From: Epiperipatus broadwayi
Lineage: Eukaryota; Onychophora; Udeonychophora; Euonychophora; Peripatidae
Assembly (NCBI GenBank): GCA_028023455.1
Contig: JAQFVV010006216.1
Location: forward strand, 4,976,877 to 5,040,876
Length of the DNA: 64,000 nucleotides
Reading direction: 5' to 3'
Below are positions 35,860 through 49,488 of this stretch, one piece after another. The position numbers and the translations under genes are program-made. The notes under the pieces are model-generated. The model did not search any database and was not told the DNA's origin. It worked only from the letters and a program-made list of their open reading frames with translations. Each line of letters opens with the position of its first letter. Position 1 is the first letter of the stretch.

Positions 35860-37503
35860 TTATTTGCACTTTTGAGATGTATAATTCTTATTAATGGATA
35901 AGATTGGCGCTTGAGAGGGGCTTCGGCCTTTGCTCATAAATTTCATCTTATTTTTAACTTTATCACTAAATAACTCTTCATACAATTCCAATGAATTATA
36001 TAAAATTGATTCATCAACATTAGTAGTCAATTTGCAATTATTCTTTTTCTGAAAAGAATTACTTGTTTCACCATTCGCACATTGATCAAATACACTCCTA
36101 TTCTGAAATATAGACTTCATTTTGCAATTAATTCTATTACTGTATAGCCCTATACAATCATACAATAGATTATACAAAGTTGGATTATCATAATTAGCCC
36201 TCAGTCTATATTTGACTTTATTGACAGTTTTCCTTAAATTAATCAAAATATATTTTTCTGGATCAACATTTTTCATTTTACAATGAATTTTATTATTGAT
36301 CATGATTTTATCTATGTCCATCACATAAAATAATACACTTTGATCAACAAATGGCTTCAATTTGCAATTTGTTTTATCCTGACTCAGTAAATACTGATCA
36401 TCTCTATTATATGGATGTAAAATATTTTTCATTTTACATTTTATTTTAGACTCTCTTAAGATTTCCTCCTCACAATTAAATGAACTACCTACATTCATTT
36501 TCATCTTCGGTTTCATTTTACAAAAAATTATCTTATTTAATTTCACCTTTCTTTCATCATCAAAGTTAACATTGCTGTCTTTCTTAAAATGAGTTTTTAC
36601 TTCATCTTCTATTAAGAAATTCTTCTCATCTTTAAAGACTGTCACCCTTATACTATGTTCCTCAATTTTGTTGGGCATCTTATTTACATGCTTATCTATC
36701 TTCAATTTAATCTTATGGCTATCTATTATTTCCCTTTTAACAATACTCATTTCTTTCAATCCTACTTTCTTAATGTCCTATATCTGAGAATCAAGATTAG
36801 TAATAGAGCTCCAAATTTTCTCATTAGAAACTTTCAACTTTTCTTTCATCTGATCATTAGAAAATTTTATTTTGTCTTCTAGTTGACAAAATCTCTTTTT
36901 ATTATCTCCTTCATTATGAGATAACCTTTGACTTAGCTCAGTAATTCTGCTATTTATTTCTTCACTTGCTCTTCTACACTTGATATCAAAAATCTCTTTA
37001 TGTATTCTTAACTCTTTTTGAGTTAATTGAGAATAATCATGGATTTTGTCGTCGATCATTTCGGCATTTTGCGTGCTCAATAGCTCCTTCTTAAAATCCA
37101 TGTTCTCTTTTAACACTTTTAAATCTTCCTCATTTTTGTCAAATCGACTATCAAAATTACCTTTCATATTTTCTAAGTTGCCCCTAACATCATCTAGATT
37201 ATTTTTTATTTCATCAAGATTACTCTTGATTTCATCTTTATTATTATCAAAAGTTTTATTCATTTGATCTATCCTTTGATTCATATCTTCTTTGTTATCC
37301 TCTAATTTTTTATGCAGATCATCTTTCATTTGACTCATATCTTCCTTGTTATTATCAAAATTTTTCTTCATATCATTTTTCATTTGATTCATAACCTCTT
37401 TCATTTCCTGCATAAATTTAAATAACTTATTCAAAGTACTATCATTTTCAGAACTCTTCATCCTTACAACTTCTTCTAACTCTTTTTCCTTATTATTGCT
37501 CAT
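35860..37503 (-). pseudogene. Gag-like coiled-coil protein with CKMK repeats, one in-frame stop
   Basis: From ATG at 37,503 (MSNNKEKELEE) to 36,781 it encodes 241 residues of strongly heptad-like sequence with internal repeats (DNNKEDMSQMKDDL, DNKEDMNQRIDQM). This predicts a long coiled coil. A TAG at 36,778-36,780 is followed in the same frame by about 305 further residues, ending at 35,860. These contain seven or eight imperfect units of 24-30 residues, each ending in a CKMK/CKLK-type box (KIKCKMKN, KIHCKMKN, RINCKMKS). The coiled-coil half resembles the gag N-terminus of element B in layout and composition. No protease or RT follows. Function is unknown; a retrotransposon gag relative is the most likely origin. 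Confidence 0.6.
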
Positions 37504-37830
37504 TTTGCTATCTATTATATTTTCTTTAATATCTCTAAAATATCTAATTTGAATTAAACTAATTTAATATAACCTTGCATACATTTCAACACCACTACCT
37601 TCCATCGACCCACAATTCCACATAAGTTCACACAAGAAAAAGAAAAACAAAACACTTGACCATATGCTAGACGATATACTTTACCCAACTGTTTCAAGTT
37701 TATATGCTCACATCACTGGATAACTTTAATCATGTTGCAATCTTATGCCAATATAACCACTATTTAACATATTGCTATCAAAGATATTTTATCACTAAAA
37801 TGTGTAGCAGTATATGAGATGGGTTGGGTT
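37504..37830 (-). other. Leader-like non-coding stretch
   Basis: Lies between the coiled-coil frame and a primer-site-like motif at about 37,868. The spacing resembles the leader of element B. Confidence 0.3.
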
Positions 37831-37990
37831 ATAATGGTTAGCTGTAGCTAGGGTACAGTTGCGATTATGGCACCAACAACTTAGGGGCCTGATTTATTTA
37901 TGACTGGATAGATTAGTGAGCTGTAGCTAGGTTACAAAATGTGATTATAGTACCTGGCAATGTATGGTCCGATTGTTCAGGTGATGATAG
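37831..37990. repeat. 79-bp tandem repeat with primer-site-like motif
   Basis: Two imperfect units share gctgtagctagg, at 37,841 and 37,920. The first contains attatggcaccaacaactta, which on the minus strand reads TTGTTGGTGCCATAAT, similar to the primer-binding sites of elements B and X. If this is the primer site for the gag-like frame at 37,503, its LTR lies to the right. Confidence 0.5.
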
Positions 37991-40900
37991 CTAGCTATAG
38001 CAAATCAAAGTAGGAGGATATAGCATTCCAAAAAAAATGTGCAGCTCAATGTGTTTATGAGTACTGGTGCAACCTATCGTACTCTCATTATCAAGAATAT
38101 GAGTATAAAGACATGAAAATGTAATACTAATGAAATGATTCCTGGATTAAATAAAACTAGCATGCAACTGTGGATCTAATGAAGATCACAAGGTGACTAA
38201 TAAAGATAATAACTTCTGGTCAAACCAGCCCTGAAATCCACACAAACAAAATGAGATGAGTTAAATTTGATATTCAGCAAATTAATAAATAACTAATAAT
38301 TATATCTCTGGAATGATTACAAAATTAAACCTATAAATGAAATAATGGGTAAATTATGATGTAAATGACTAAATGGATAATGGAAAGAAGTAATAATTAA
38401 ATAGTGGAATGAAATGAGTCTAAGAATGAAGATAAAGATATAAGAGAAAGGAATGGTTGAGATGATGATAGAATAAGAGTTAATGAATAGTTGAGATGAT
38501 AAAAGAATAAAAGTTAATGTATAATCAATCAATTATAATAATGAATTAATGTCAAATGAGAATGAATAAATAAAAGAATGGATCAAGATGAAATTGAAGA
38601 ATAATGTTAATGATGGAGACTGAAATCTTAAACTATGACCTAATATGGTATTAAATGGTAAAAAAAAAAAAAAAGCTAAATAAAAATAGGGATTTCAAGC
38701 TTGACACAACCAGAATATTTATCATGAAGTTAAAACAAACTATACATTTTATACCAAAAAAAAAAAAATAATTTGCATCTTAAAGCTTAGTTGACTTTCA
38801 TAAAACAGTGAAAGTAATCTATTTCAAGTCTAACTATAACAATTGATTAAATATAAATTTCATTACAAATTTAAATTCTATCTTGAAATTTAACAACTAA
38901 TTCTTCTCAGGGTTCTAACACTCAAAATTGTTATACAACATATATTTGGGTCAGTAAGAGGGATTTTACCACTACCCAAACATAATGCACACAACAGCTC
39001 TCAATATAAACTCAATTTAAGAATTATATTTAGCAATTACACATAAACTTTATAACTAACATAAACTTTAAAATTTATGACTGGGAATGACTTTTTAATA
39101 ATTAAAATCAATAACTTACCAAATTCCTTTTCTTAAATAATTATAAACCATGTGATCAAGATCAGTGAATGATAGCTCTGCGGATTTAACTAAATCAATC
39201 AAATCAATATTATAGTTATCTTTTAATCTATTACTTAAAATAATCTGTACTCTAAGTTATTAACATTTTGATTATTGTGTGATAATGCATTAGATGTACC
39301 AATAAATTACAAGACTTACCAAAATTATTATGATATAGCATAATATAGTTAATAGTACTATATTGGTTGATGATGATTTCAATTTATAATCTTCTGATAG
39401 GTTGATAGCAATAACAATAATAGTGTATATATGTGGTAATTAGCAATAAGATTACATGCAACTAAATAAAATTTTAAACACAACAAACTTTATTTACAAT
39501 ATGTACAATTTTTTTTTAATTCACAGATATGGCATGAAATAAAACTAATATATTAAAATAATTTATGGATGGGACAAATACTTAGTATCCCCTTGACCAT
39601 ATACTCAGCAAATGATACAACCTGCTTAGAAAATAATATTCAAAATATCATTTGTTACTCTTTGGCATATTTTTAAGAATAAGATACTAAAACTTATTTA
39701 AGCTGACTAGCACTTAAATTTATAACTAGCAGTATACTTAGAACTTTAGGATATGCACCAAGTATAAATTTAGAATTCAGAAAAAATTTTAAAAGTATTG
39801 CATTCTCCTAAAACCCTTTCTTTTATCAGAATATGATAAGGGCAATTATCATATTCTGTGCAATTACTAACTTATTTAAATTTGAAATGAATAAGTTTAG
39901 TGCATTAAATGAAGACTAGACATTAAAAGTCAAATACACATAGATCTCATTAAGCATTACCTATGTCCACAGCTCAACCCTTGAATACGTAACTGATCTT
40001 ACAATTCTATTGTCACATCATTATTTGATGAAGGTGAATCCACACTACCAATGTGCATCTCTTACTTGTACATCTAAAATTTTCCACAATCATTAATAGA
40101 TTTTGGTTTGGTCTGTCTATAACTGATGATGATCCTACAACATCATAAACACTATTTCAATTAAGAAAACACTATGCTAGATGAGTGTTCCTAAATTTAA
40201 CATTATTTTTATATTTGCTATATGATTTGGACCTATTATACTTCACCATACATGGTGGAAAAACTAACTCTATATTATCATGAGGAATTTAACACTAAAA
40301 AGGAGGCTTTATAAAAACAACATGACAGTTGTATAATAATATGGTTAATTCTAATACCTCTCTATGGGAATACTGGTGTGTGGGCCTTGCCTCATCACAA
40401 AAACATATAGAATTCAAACCATGGATATCCTTTTTTTCTAGGATTATTTATGCTTATAAGCATTAATTACTACTTAGCCTCTACCAAAATTTTCCTCTCA
40501 TGAAATTAGCAATAGGTGACTCCATCAGCCTATGCTCCATATTAATATTAAGATATGGGATGCCATTCTATTGGAACATCCTATCAGCTAAAAGCTGTCA
40601 CTAATCATTTTCAAATTATAGCAAGATAAAACAATACCAACAATAACAGTGAAAATCTACATATTCCATTTTATAATGTAAAACCATTAATGTATCAACA
40701 GCCAAACCAAAATATATATGTCAAATGATCATTAATCATTTAAAATGACAACTATCCTTTTGTTAGAGAGAGCACAACGTATGTAAGCATAAAGATCAAA
40801 CCTGTATTTGTATTCAAAGTGGATAAGTTCATTTCTATAGAAAATTACGAAATGAAAAAAAAAATTTATATCAAATTTTCTTTTATATAAGAAAATAATT

Positions 40901-43063
40901 CGGTCATTCTAGTATACAGTATATATTTGATAAAAATGTTTACATATTCACCTCTTTAATAATATACATTATAATTGTTTTCAAAATATGTTGAGAAGTA
41001 AATATTTTATCACTCTCTAGATAAATGATATATATCTATTTTCTGGTTTTCCCTTAACTAAAAAAAATATACATAAAATAGATGTGTATATTTTACACAT
41101 TTTTTTTTCTTTAACCCAATATATATATTTATTTTTCATGCCAAAACCAAAACATATATGTTTTATAAACAAAATTTCCAAACAACACATTACGTAAGTA
41201 ATATATATAACACAGCAGTAATAAAAAAAAATAAGAGTACACTTTTATCCATTAAATTTTATCCTCTTCATCCAAGTTATTCCATTGTAGTAAGTTAAAA
41301 TAAGAATTAATATTGTGATTAGCAAACATTCCAGATAACACATATTTTTTTTATTCTCCTGTTGGGTGTGGAATGAGCAATATTTAACACTTATCCAAAA
41401 GCAAAAATTATTTGATAGTTTTAGTATCGATAATTAACAGAGTGATGAAAATTCATACTTCCAATTGTAGCAGACTTAAAAGATAAGTTTATCTACTTTT
41501 CTCTATATAATTTTCCTGAATAATTCTTTAAGCTATTGTAATCTTCAAAACAAACTTTTAAACTCTTTATTGATTTATTCTGTAAGCATTTAAAAAGGAA
41601 GTATAACAAGAATCATTTATTACATTTAAAATCAAGATAATTTTTCCTTGAAAAATTAGTGGAATTTTATTACACTTAGCATATTTATCTTTCCTTTTCT
41701 TTTAAAACTCTTTGTTAATTTTATTCTTCCCTGCCCGGTAATATATACATATGTAGCAATGTTTAAACAGTTGGAATATATTCTAATATTGTAAAACATT
41801 ATTATAATGACGTATATTTCTCAATATAACTTTAAAATATATATTTATTTCATTCCATTCTTATTGGCAAAGTATGATGTGATCATCAATATTAGAAAGA
41901 ATTTATTCAATTATCACTATGACATCTTTAGCATTTTAATTAATTGGTAATTGATTATATCTTTCATTACATAGGTTTCCATGATAAAATTTAGCAGACA
42001 ATAGAGAATAAAATCACACAAATATTTTCATGTTTACTTTATTAAAATTTAGATGATTCAAAATGACTTTTAAATTTATTTACTATATATATCATATATA
42101 ACACTTGTTTTTAATATTATTTTGAATCATTATTTTTTTTTAATATATTAATTTACAAGCACATAATATTGTTCTACTAGATAATAAGAAGGGTGCGAAA
42201 TTCAAACATTATCAACTTCTTAGTTTATGACTAAATAATTTGTGTTATTTTTAAAGATAAAAGTTTACATGTATAAATAAAATAAAAGCAAACACTTACT
42301 TCCTCTTGAATTTTTCTGGGTTTTAAAATAAGATTTAGGAGAGACAGTTAGGATGCATAAGGTTTCCATTTCTCCTTCTGTATAACTTCTTAGAATTATC
42401 AATCAATAGAAGAATGGCATTTAAATGACTTCTATTCCAGCAGTGGTAGATAGCAAGATATCATTTCATTGAATTAGATTCCAGAATTTTCTGATGTTTA
42501 GTTTTTTTTACTTCCTTATTTTAGATCAGACTTCAATTCTGTGTTTGCTTAGTTTTTGTTTTCTTAATTAGTCAACCCCCCCCCTACAGTTAGGTTAGCT
42601 AATGTATAGCTTGTTTTTCTAATGCATTGTGGGAGTGAATTGGCCAATGATTTTGGTATACATAATTAGTATTACCCCCTCTGGCTTCATTTATAATAAC
42701 TATCCATTATTATTTAAGACAGCTTTAGATGTACTACATAAAAAAATATGCTTAAGTAATTTACTGTAATGATTTATTTTACAAGATTTATAAATTTGAT
42801 TTAATTGTTTATTTATTTTATTATTGCTATTCAACAACAATAAAATAGCAATATATTTATCTCCCAAATAATAATAATACTTTTAAATTGTTATTTTAGT
42901 CTAGTCAGAGCCTAGACTGGGTTTGAAATCTCATCTCCACTTAATGCAAATTTCCCAGTGCATCCAAAACAAACTTTATTGTAAACCACTCATTAAGATC
43001 TTAATGCCAAATATATTACCATTTAAAATTTTGGAATTATTAACTACAGGGACCTAAATAAAA
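37991..43063. other. Long AT-rich region without recognised genes
   Basis: No supported coding sequence on either strand. A purine-rich stretch at 38,340-38,620 has short repeats (about 34 bases, gttgagatgat at 38,456 and 38,490). A C-run lies at 42,573. The left part could be the LTR of the gag-like element at 37.5 kb, but I find no partner copy. Confidence 0.45.
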
Positions 43064-43067
43064 GGTC

Positions 43068-43133
<66 letters not shown>

Positions 43134-43137
43134 GGCC
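43064..43137. repeat. AT microsatellite with inverted flanks
   Basis: About 60 bases of AT repeat flanked by ggtcacaatat and atattgtggcc, which are complementary at 10 of 11 positions. This may be a foldback element whose centre is an expanded microsatellite. Confidence 0.7.
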
Positions 43138-45069
43138 ATCTGAATGGGCACAAGGGTTTAAGATACTTTGTATCTTAAATAAATAGTTATATTATATTAA
43201 AAAAAAAAAAATGAAATAGCCTTAGAATTTTAAAATTTTTTTTGCTGGAGATTGCTTAAAGCTTAAATATGGATTGCTTATGCAGTTTATTGACCACTTT
43301 ATAAGTATTTATTAGTATTATTGTGGTTAATGAGGTATTTAATGTAAGAAAGGGGGTTGTTTATTAATGGAATTGATACATCTTGTTGGAAAGATGCAAA
43401 GTTATCCTGTGTTAGTATAATATTAGTTGAATGGTTTCAAAATCCTTTTTCATTAATTCTTATCCTTTTGTCAACAGTTAATAGCAGTTTCAATTATATT
43501 TAGTTAAGATAGTTTAATATTTAGGTTGTAGTACATGTGTATGCATGTATGACTCTGCATTATGTTTCATTTCATTTTCATCTTTAATAACAGCAAACAA
43601 TAGTACATTCACAATAAAAACATTTAAATTACAGTAGTTAACTTAAATAATTAACAAATATATATTTCTTTCCAATGATTAATAGATAGTTAGATCAATG
43701 AATTATTTTATAAATTGAATAAATTATTAATCATTTTTATTTGATAGTTAATTAATATTCATTTTTCTTTCAAGTTTGTAAAAGCTATTTATTTTATTAT
43801 TTGTATTTTTTTTTCTTGTCTTCATTTAGTTTTAAAAATCAAAGTGATTTTTTTTTTGAAAAGATTTGTTTTTGCATATGTAATTAGTTAGTTAGCAAGA
43901 TGCGTGGGAGTAACCTTGGGAAAGGCAAATGAACTTTGCTAAAGAGAGTTTTTAACAAAGATCTCCAGTAGAAAATTGGCTCTTTGTAATGTAATTGTAA
44001 CCAGTAAACAGTGGTTCATGTATTGTAAAAATTAAAGCCAGTTGCTGAAGTCAAATTGACTTTGAAAAGACTTTAGAGTAAAAACTTCCAAAGGAGCTTC
44101 AGAACTTTATTATGGAAAAAATTAATTAAAAATGCAATTCTAAGGTTTTAAAAAGGTACGTCGGTTTGATTTACTCTCTTCGATTTAAACATTTCTGAAT
44201 TAATCCCTTTATAACTATTACTCTTTTAAAAATGTGTGTTAATAACATCCAGTCTACATTATTTCACTTAATTGCCATTTTAAATAAGAATGGTTTACAT
44301 AAATGTTATTGTTGTATCATTAAGCAACGTGTGTTTTTTTTGATATATATGGAAAACGCATGCAGAACTATACTACAGAATATATTCTAATTTCTCACTA
44401 TTTTTCGCGTTGTGTTTTTGTGAAGATTATACATAGACTTAAGGATATGTCTATTTTGATAGATCATACTATGTTTAAGTTCATCGTAAGGAGATAACAG
44501 TATTCATTTATTTGATATTTCTGGAACTAATACGTATTTTTAAATTGAGGAAATAAAATGTAAGCTACTTCTGTTTAAATTGAATAGAAGGACAGAAATG
44601 CGGGTAATTTTTGTTCTCTTCAATAAGGATGGAATATAAAACAAAGCATTATTAATTATGGAATTACTAAGGACAATTTAAAGTGTTAAATGCTATTCAG
44701 AAAATACTAAGGATAATTGCGTATTTAGTCCAGAACTACAATGGAGAATGTCTTATATTTTCAGTATAATAATGGAGAAATTCACTGCTTGTGTATGATT
44801 TGGTACCTCGAATGGATATGCTATGAACACTGAAAGGTGCTGGGCATATTTAAGTTATGCTTATATTTTTTTAAGTTATACTGCAGAAGTGCATTTTAGT
44901 TTAAATTCAGTTTGGAATGTGTCCCATATTGTTTCGTAAACCTGGAACCGAGCTTTGCAAGTGAACTTTTATTTTAAGTTACAAAACTAATAACTTTTGT
45001 TTCTTTATTTTTTTTTATTGCTTGTCATAATTAATGTATATGATAGGTAGATAGGCTTTATTTATTATT
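43138..45069. other. AT-rich region upstream of a possible first coding exon
   Basis: No coding sequence is seen. It may hold the promoter and 5' untranslated exon of the gene beginning at 45,070, but no clear TATA/initiator pair is assigned. Confidence 0.35.
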
Positions 45070-45162
45070 ATGTCATTTATAATCTGTGTTATTTTGATTT
45101 TCGAGACCGTCTCTGAAGCGTCTCCAAATGAGGAGTACGCTGGTAATTGTTCTTTTATGAAG
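45070..45162 (+). CDS. Possible first coding exon with signal peptide
   Basis: ATG at 45,070 opens a hydrophobic leader (MSFIICVILIFETVSEA). A polar segment with a cysteine follows (SPNEEYAGNCSFMK), then AAG|gtaaaa, a good donor site. Read this way it is 31 codons ending in phase 0, as expected for the first exon of a secreted or membrane protein with a large first intron. GC content is higher here than just after the donor. An alternative donor is CTG|gtaatt at 45,143. The phase does not match the exon at 54,890 directly, so either another exon lies between them or the two are not joined. The protein is not recognised. Confidence 0.42.
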
Positions 45163-47633
45163 GTAAAAGAAAGAAATATTTTTTTTAATATATTATTAGA
45201 GAGGTTTACATTTATTTTGTATACTTTATTATCTCAAAGTGAAAATTTTGTTTTTTTTTTTAAATCAACGAACTTATAATAGAAATAGTTTGTTAGATAT
45301 GAAAGAAAGTTCGTTCGTAATAATTATAACCATTAAATTTTAAAAAGTAACCTAAAGTTTATTAAATTAAAAGTTATACCTTAATGCAATATTTAATTAT
45401 CATGTTACCTGCTTAGTGTGTAATTTAGAGTTAATATTATATATACTTTTTATTCGCGGGTGTGTGTTTGTTTTGCACAATTATAATATTTGTTTGATAA
45501 AGTATAGTTTGTGAATAAATTTATGCATAAATTTCATACACTGTCGTATTCTACTGAGTTGAATGGATTGGTATATTATCTGTATGTATTTATCTGCCAG
45601 CGTGTATTTATAATGTTCGATATTTAGAGAAGCTATGAGAATAGAAAGAAATCTTTGCGTTATAATGTCTGTAGGAATAAAAGATCTTGCTTATTTAGTA
45701 TATGTTAATAATTTTCCATGAGTAGAGCCTAGTTTATTTTATATGCGTATGATTAATGATATTTTTTTGAAGTGATGTTCTTAGGGCCCTGGTGATGAGG
45801 AATTAAATCCCCACCAATAATGTATTTAGAAGTAAATGAGTTATTGTTGAAATATGATTAAATGATGTTTAGGAAGTTATGTGACGTTTTTCTTAGATTC
45901 TTGGTAATGAGGAATTGTAAAAGTGTTCAGTAAGAGTTATTTGCTCCTCATGTAGATTCCCCTTGTAACGTATAGTATATATAATCATAAAAATATAGCT
46001 TTGTGTTAATTAATATGTGGCTAGATAAATTGTTAGATTAACTCTTGATGTAGTATTAGTGTCATATTTTATTGATGAATTACGACATTGTTCGAAATAA
46101 AATAATTGTATGATATTTTCTTAATGAATGGAGAGTTTATAGAAAAGATTGTTTTACATTATTGCTGCTTGAACGTGCACACACACGCGTAATATAAATA
46201 ATATCGCGTATATAAAGTATAGAATTATTGAAATTAAAATGAGAAATAAATGCTTTTGAAATATACTACATTCATTTAATAGAAGTATAAAGTATTAAGA
46301 TTAAAACGGGAAATAAATATTTTAAAATACAGTGTATTTATTTAAATAAATGTTACAAATCATCAAATCATCAGAATAAACATGATTTTGTTGCTATAAA
46401 TGAAAGGTATACGTAATTGAAAGTGATTATTAGTCAATTAGAGAAAGTTGCTTTGCTGAAAGCCAAATATAAGTAATTTGATTTATTTGGTTAATCAAGA
46501 GTAATATCCTCTCAAAAGTATTTTTTTTGTGCTAATAATATAACATGTTATTTATTTATTGTCATATAGATGAAACATGTAGGCAAAGCCTGTGTTCGAA
46601 GTCAGGATATTTAAACTTTGTTATTAATTTGCTTTGATAGTAGGGATAATCCCAAACTGATGCTAAAAAAAAAAAATTATTTGATAATCTAAAAATATGT
46701 AAAACAAATAGTCCATTTGTAAATATTATGTTAAACCAAGTTTATTTGTTATAATAAATGATTTGTTTAGTTATTTAAAATCTTAAGAACTGTGTCTTGA
46801 GTTATTCTTGTGTACATTCGTATTTCCATTTCCACATCTCCACATTTCATAAATCTATTATAAAACAGATATATTATTTTAGAGTTATAATATTAAATTT
46901 GCTAGTGTCTGACAATATTGTATTTCTTAATCCAAACATTATAAAGAGTATTTGCCACTTGATAAACGTATTAGAAAGGTTGCCAGGTCAGTATATTTGT
47001 GAGATGATGATATGAGATTAAAATACCCTATCTCTGTCATTATCTTATTATTGAAACACAGTAAAATATTTAGTCAATTTGTTTCATTATATTTTATCAT
47101 ACTTTATAATTATAACTTATGGGCCAATGTAGTTTATTTAATTCAACTGTGTTTGTTAAATTCCCTGAGATCTTATTGTTTATTTCTTGATTGGCATTAA
47201 AGTAGATGTTTAGATTATAATATGCCAAGTCATAGAATTGTTAAGAGTATAATTATAGCAAGCTGATATATGTTATACTTGGATGAAGGAAGAAATTAAG
47301 TTTAAAGTATATTTTAATAGACTGTACTAAGTAAACATTATGATTCTTTATCATACAATTAATTAACAAAGGAATTTACATTATATTGAATATTTTATAA
47401 TATTTCTTCTTTTATTCATTTATTATCATATATCTTATGAACTGCCTATAGCCTCCCACTGAGCTGAGCTGAACATAAACTTAAATATAGAGTCTCAGTA
47501 ATAATTTTATTATATCTTTTGTTATATTGTTCTATTCATTAATAGAACTGGCACCTGGGCATTTCGCTCATGTGATGTATATGAGTGGTGTTGGGAGTGT
47601 AGGTTATAATATATATATATATATATATATATC
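45163..47633 (+). other. Probable intron sequence
   Basis: AT-rich. One weak exon-like piece at 46,883-46,986 lies between ttattttag and gtcagt. It is open in only one phase and is not called. Confidence 0.35.
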
Positions 47634-49468
47634 GCACAGATAAAAAATTATTAAAAGAAAACTTTATTAAAAAAAGAAAAAGTTTTAAAACTAAATTTTC
47701 AACAAAAACTTAAAAAGATTTAAAGATAAAGCTCAGCGCAACTGCCTTGCACTTGCAGGCAGTTGCCAGGGTTGCGGGTTCGCGTCCCGGCCGATGCTAT
47801 GACATTTAAAAAAAAAAAGTAAACTACCCCTTGGGCATTTCAAAATGTATAAGTAAAGTTCAGATAGGAGAAAAAAACAATAGAAACTAATAGCCAATAA
47901 AAGAAATCCCTCAGGAAATGGACTTCAATAAAAGAATCATCATTGTCATGATGTAATGTCCACTGGATCTGAAAGTTTACAATAACATGAAAAGTTTGGA
48001 AGGAATTAAGAAAAAGATGGAGATGTGAAAGCAGAAGTGTGCTATATGTGTTAGTGTGGAGAGAGTTGAAGAAAAAGGGAAGATAAAGATGTGATAGAGA
48101 GAGGTGTAAACTGTGTTAAGGAGAAGGGATTGAAAGATGCACTTTCAATTCCTTCAGTTTTTCTATATAAAAAAAGAAATGACATCGTTTTCCTATATTG
48201 CAGACCACAGGACATTGGGGGAATTAACACTGGATCCCAAACTGCAAACAACTGATAAAGATGAACTTTTTAAAACAGTAAGAACTATATAACTAATGAA
48301 CATTTTCCAAACAGTAAGAACTTTAATACCAAAACCTTTTCAGTATTTAATAGAAATAGAATCCTATCTGACCAACATAAATTATTATTAATAATTAATT
48401 TTATTTGGTGTGTTTTATTTAAATCATTTTCATTAAGTTATTTTTTTGTTGTTCTTTTAAGTTTTTATTATGATTTTTTTTTTTGTTAAACAACTTTTAA
48501 TAAATGCAAAATTTAAGTCAGGCATGAATGACTGCATAGATTCGTAAAGTTATGTTAGTTTAAGGGAGGGTAAATCATAGGTTATTTGTTTCATAGTTAA
48601 ATTGGGTTAATCGATTGGATATATTGGTGTAATTAGTAAATGTAGTATGAAGGTCCACTACATGCAGGATCACATGATATGCCACACTTGGGCAAAATAA
48701 GTCCCATTTTGTACTGACCATCAGAAGCAGATGTATTCCCTGCTCCTTGGATCATCCCTTTAGCCTATGGAATGGGATAATAAGACAGTAAAAGGGACCG
48801 CAATCCCTTCCTATGGAGTTTTTTTATTGTTCTTCTTCCTGTACTGGATGAGAGACAATTTCTTCTCTATAACCATGCTGTTCAGATGTGTATTCCTGAC
48901 AGTATGGTATTGTGCTGTCATATTCATGCTGTATTGAATACATCGATATATCAGATAGATTGGCATTGGTTTGACTGTGAAATTTTGGCCTAAGGTTAAA
49001 GCAGAGATAGAATATTTTCTTTTCAAATGCAATCTATGCAGTCTATTCATACTCGACACTCTAATAAACTATTAAATTCATCTGTGCGAACTTCTAAAAT
49101 AATAGTTAAAATGTAAATTAAATTCTAAAATAAAAGTCAAAATGTAAGTTAAATTTGAAAGTCAAAGTGATACTAAAATGATTCTAAATCTTGTATCTGT
49201 TTAATAAATGTTTGTGTGTGTTATTACTGGCAGTAGCTTCTTTTATTTTTTTAATATTGAAATTATTTTTAAATAAGAATTTATATTTTATAAATCTCTG
49301 TGTCTCACTGAGCTAGTGGCATGGGCTGATGGTCGGAATAAAACAGATGTAAAAATTTGATCTTAACAGCACGTATCTGCCTACTATATAAAATTTCCTG
49401 GTTCAAATAGTTTGGTGGCACCCTGTAGCACAGATATGGTAAGACTTTATTTTCTCGACCGTTATAAT
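47634..49468 (+). repeat. LTR of family X, copy 1 (5'-truncated)
   Basis: Matches 50,315-52,106 over about 1.8 kb at high similarity, broken only by the SINE at 47,731. The right edge is gttataat followed by TGGCACCAACATGG, a primer-binding-site type sequence. This supports an LTR read on the plus strand. The interior of the element is missing. Confidence 0.7.
47731..47818 (+). mobile_element. tRNA-derived SINE, copy A
   Basis: gctcagcgcaactgcc resembles the D-arm/A-box side of an alanine-type tRNA. CTGCC...GGCAG can form an anticodon stem around TTGCACTTGCA. gggttcgcgtcccgg matches the pol III B box and T-arm. A short tail, gatgctatgacattt, and poly-A follow. Compared with copy 2 of LTR X, it replaces about 80 bases instead of simply inserting. 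Confidence 0.75.
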
Positions 49469-49488
49469 TGGCACCAACATGGAGCCCA
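49469..49488 (+). other. Primer-binding-site-like sequence of family X
   Basis: TGGCACCAACATGGAGCCCA starts directly after the LTR edge. TGG start and position fit a tRNA primer site, of a type similar to that of element B. Confidence 0.5.

Noticed and set aside
46883-46986. Exon-like piece between ttattttag and gtcagt
   Set aside because: Open in only one phase; it does not join 45,070-45,162 or 54,890-55,130 in a consistent frame.
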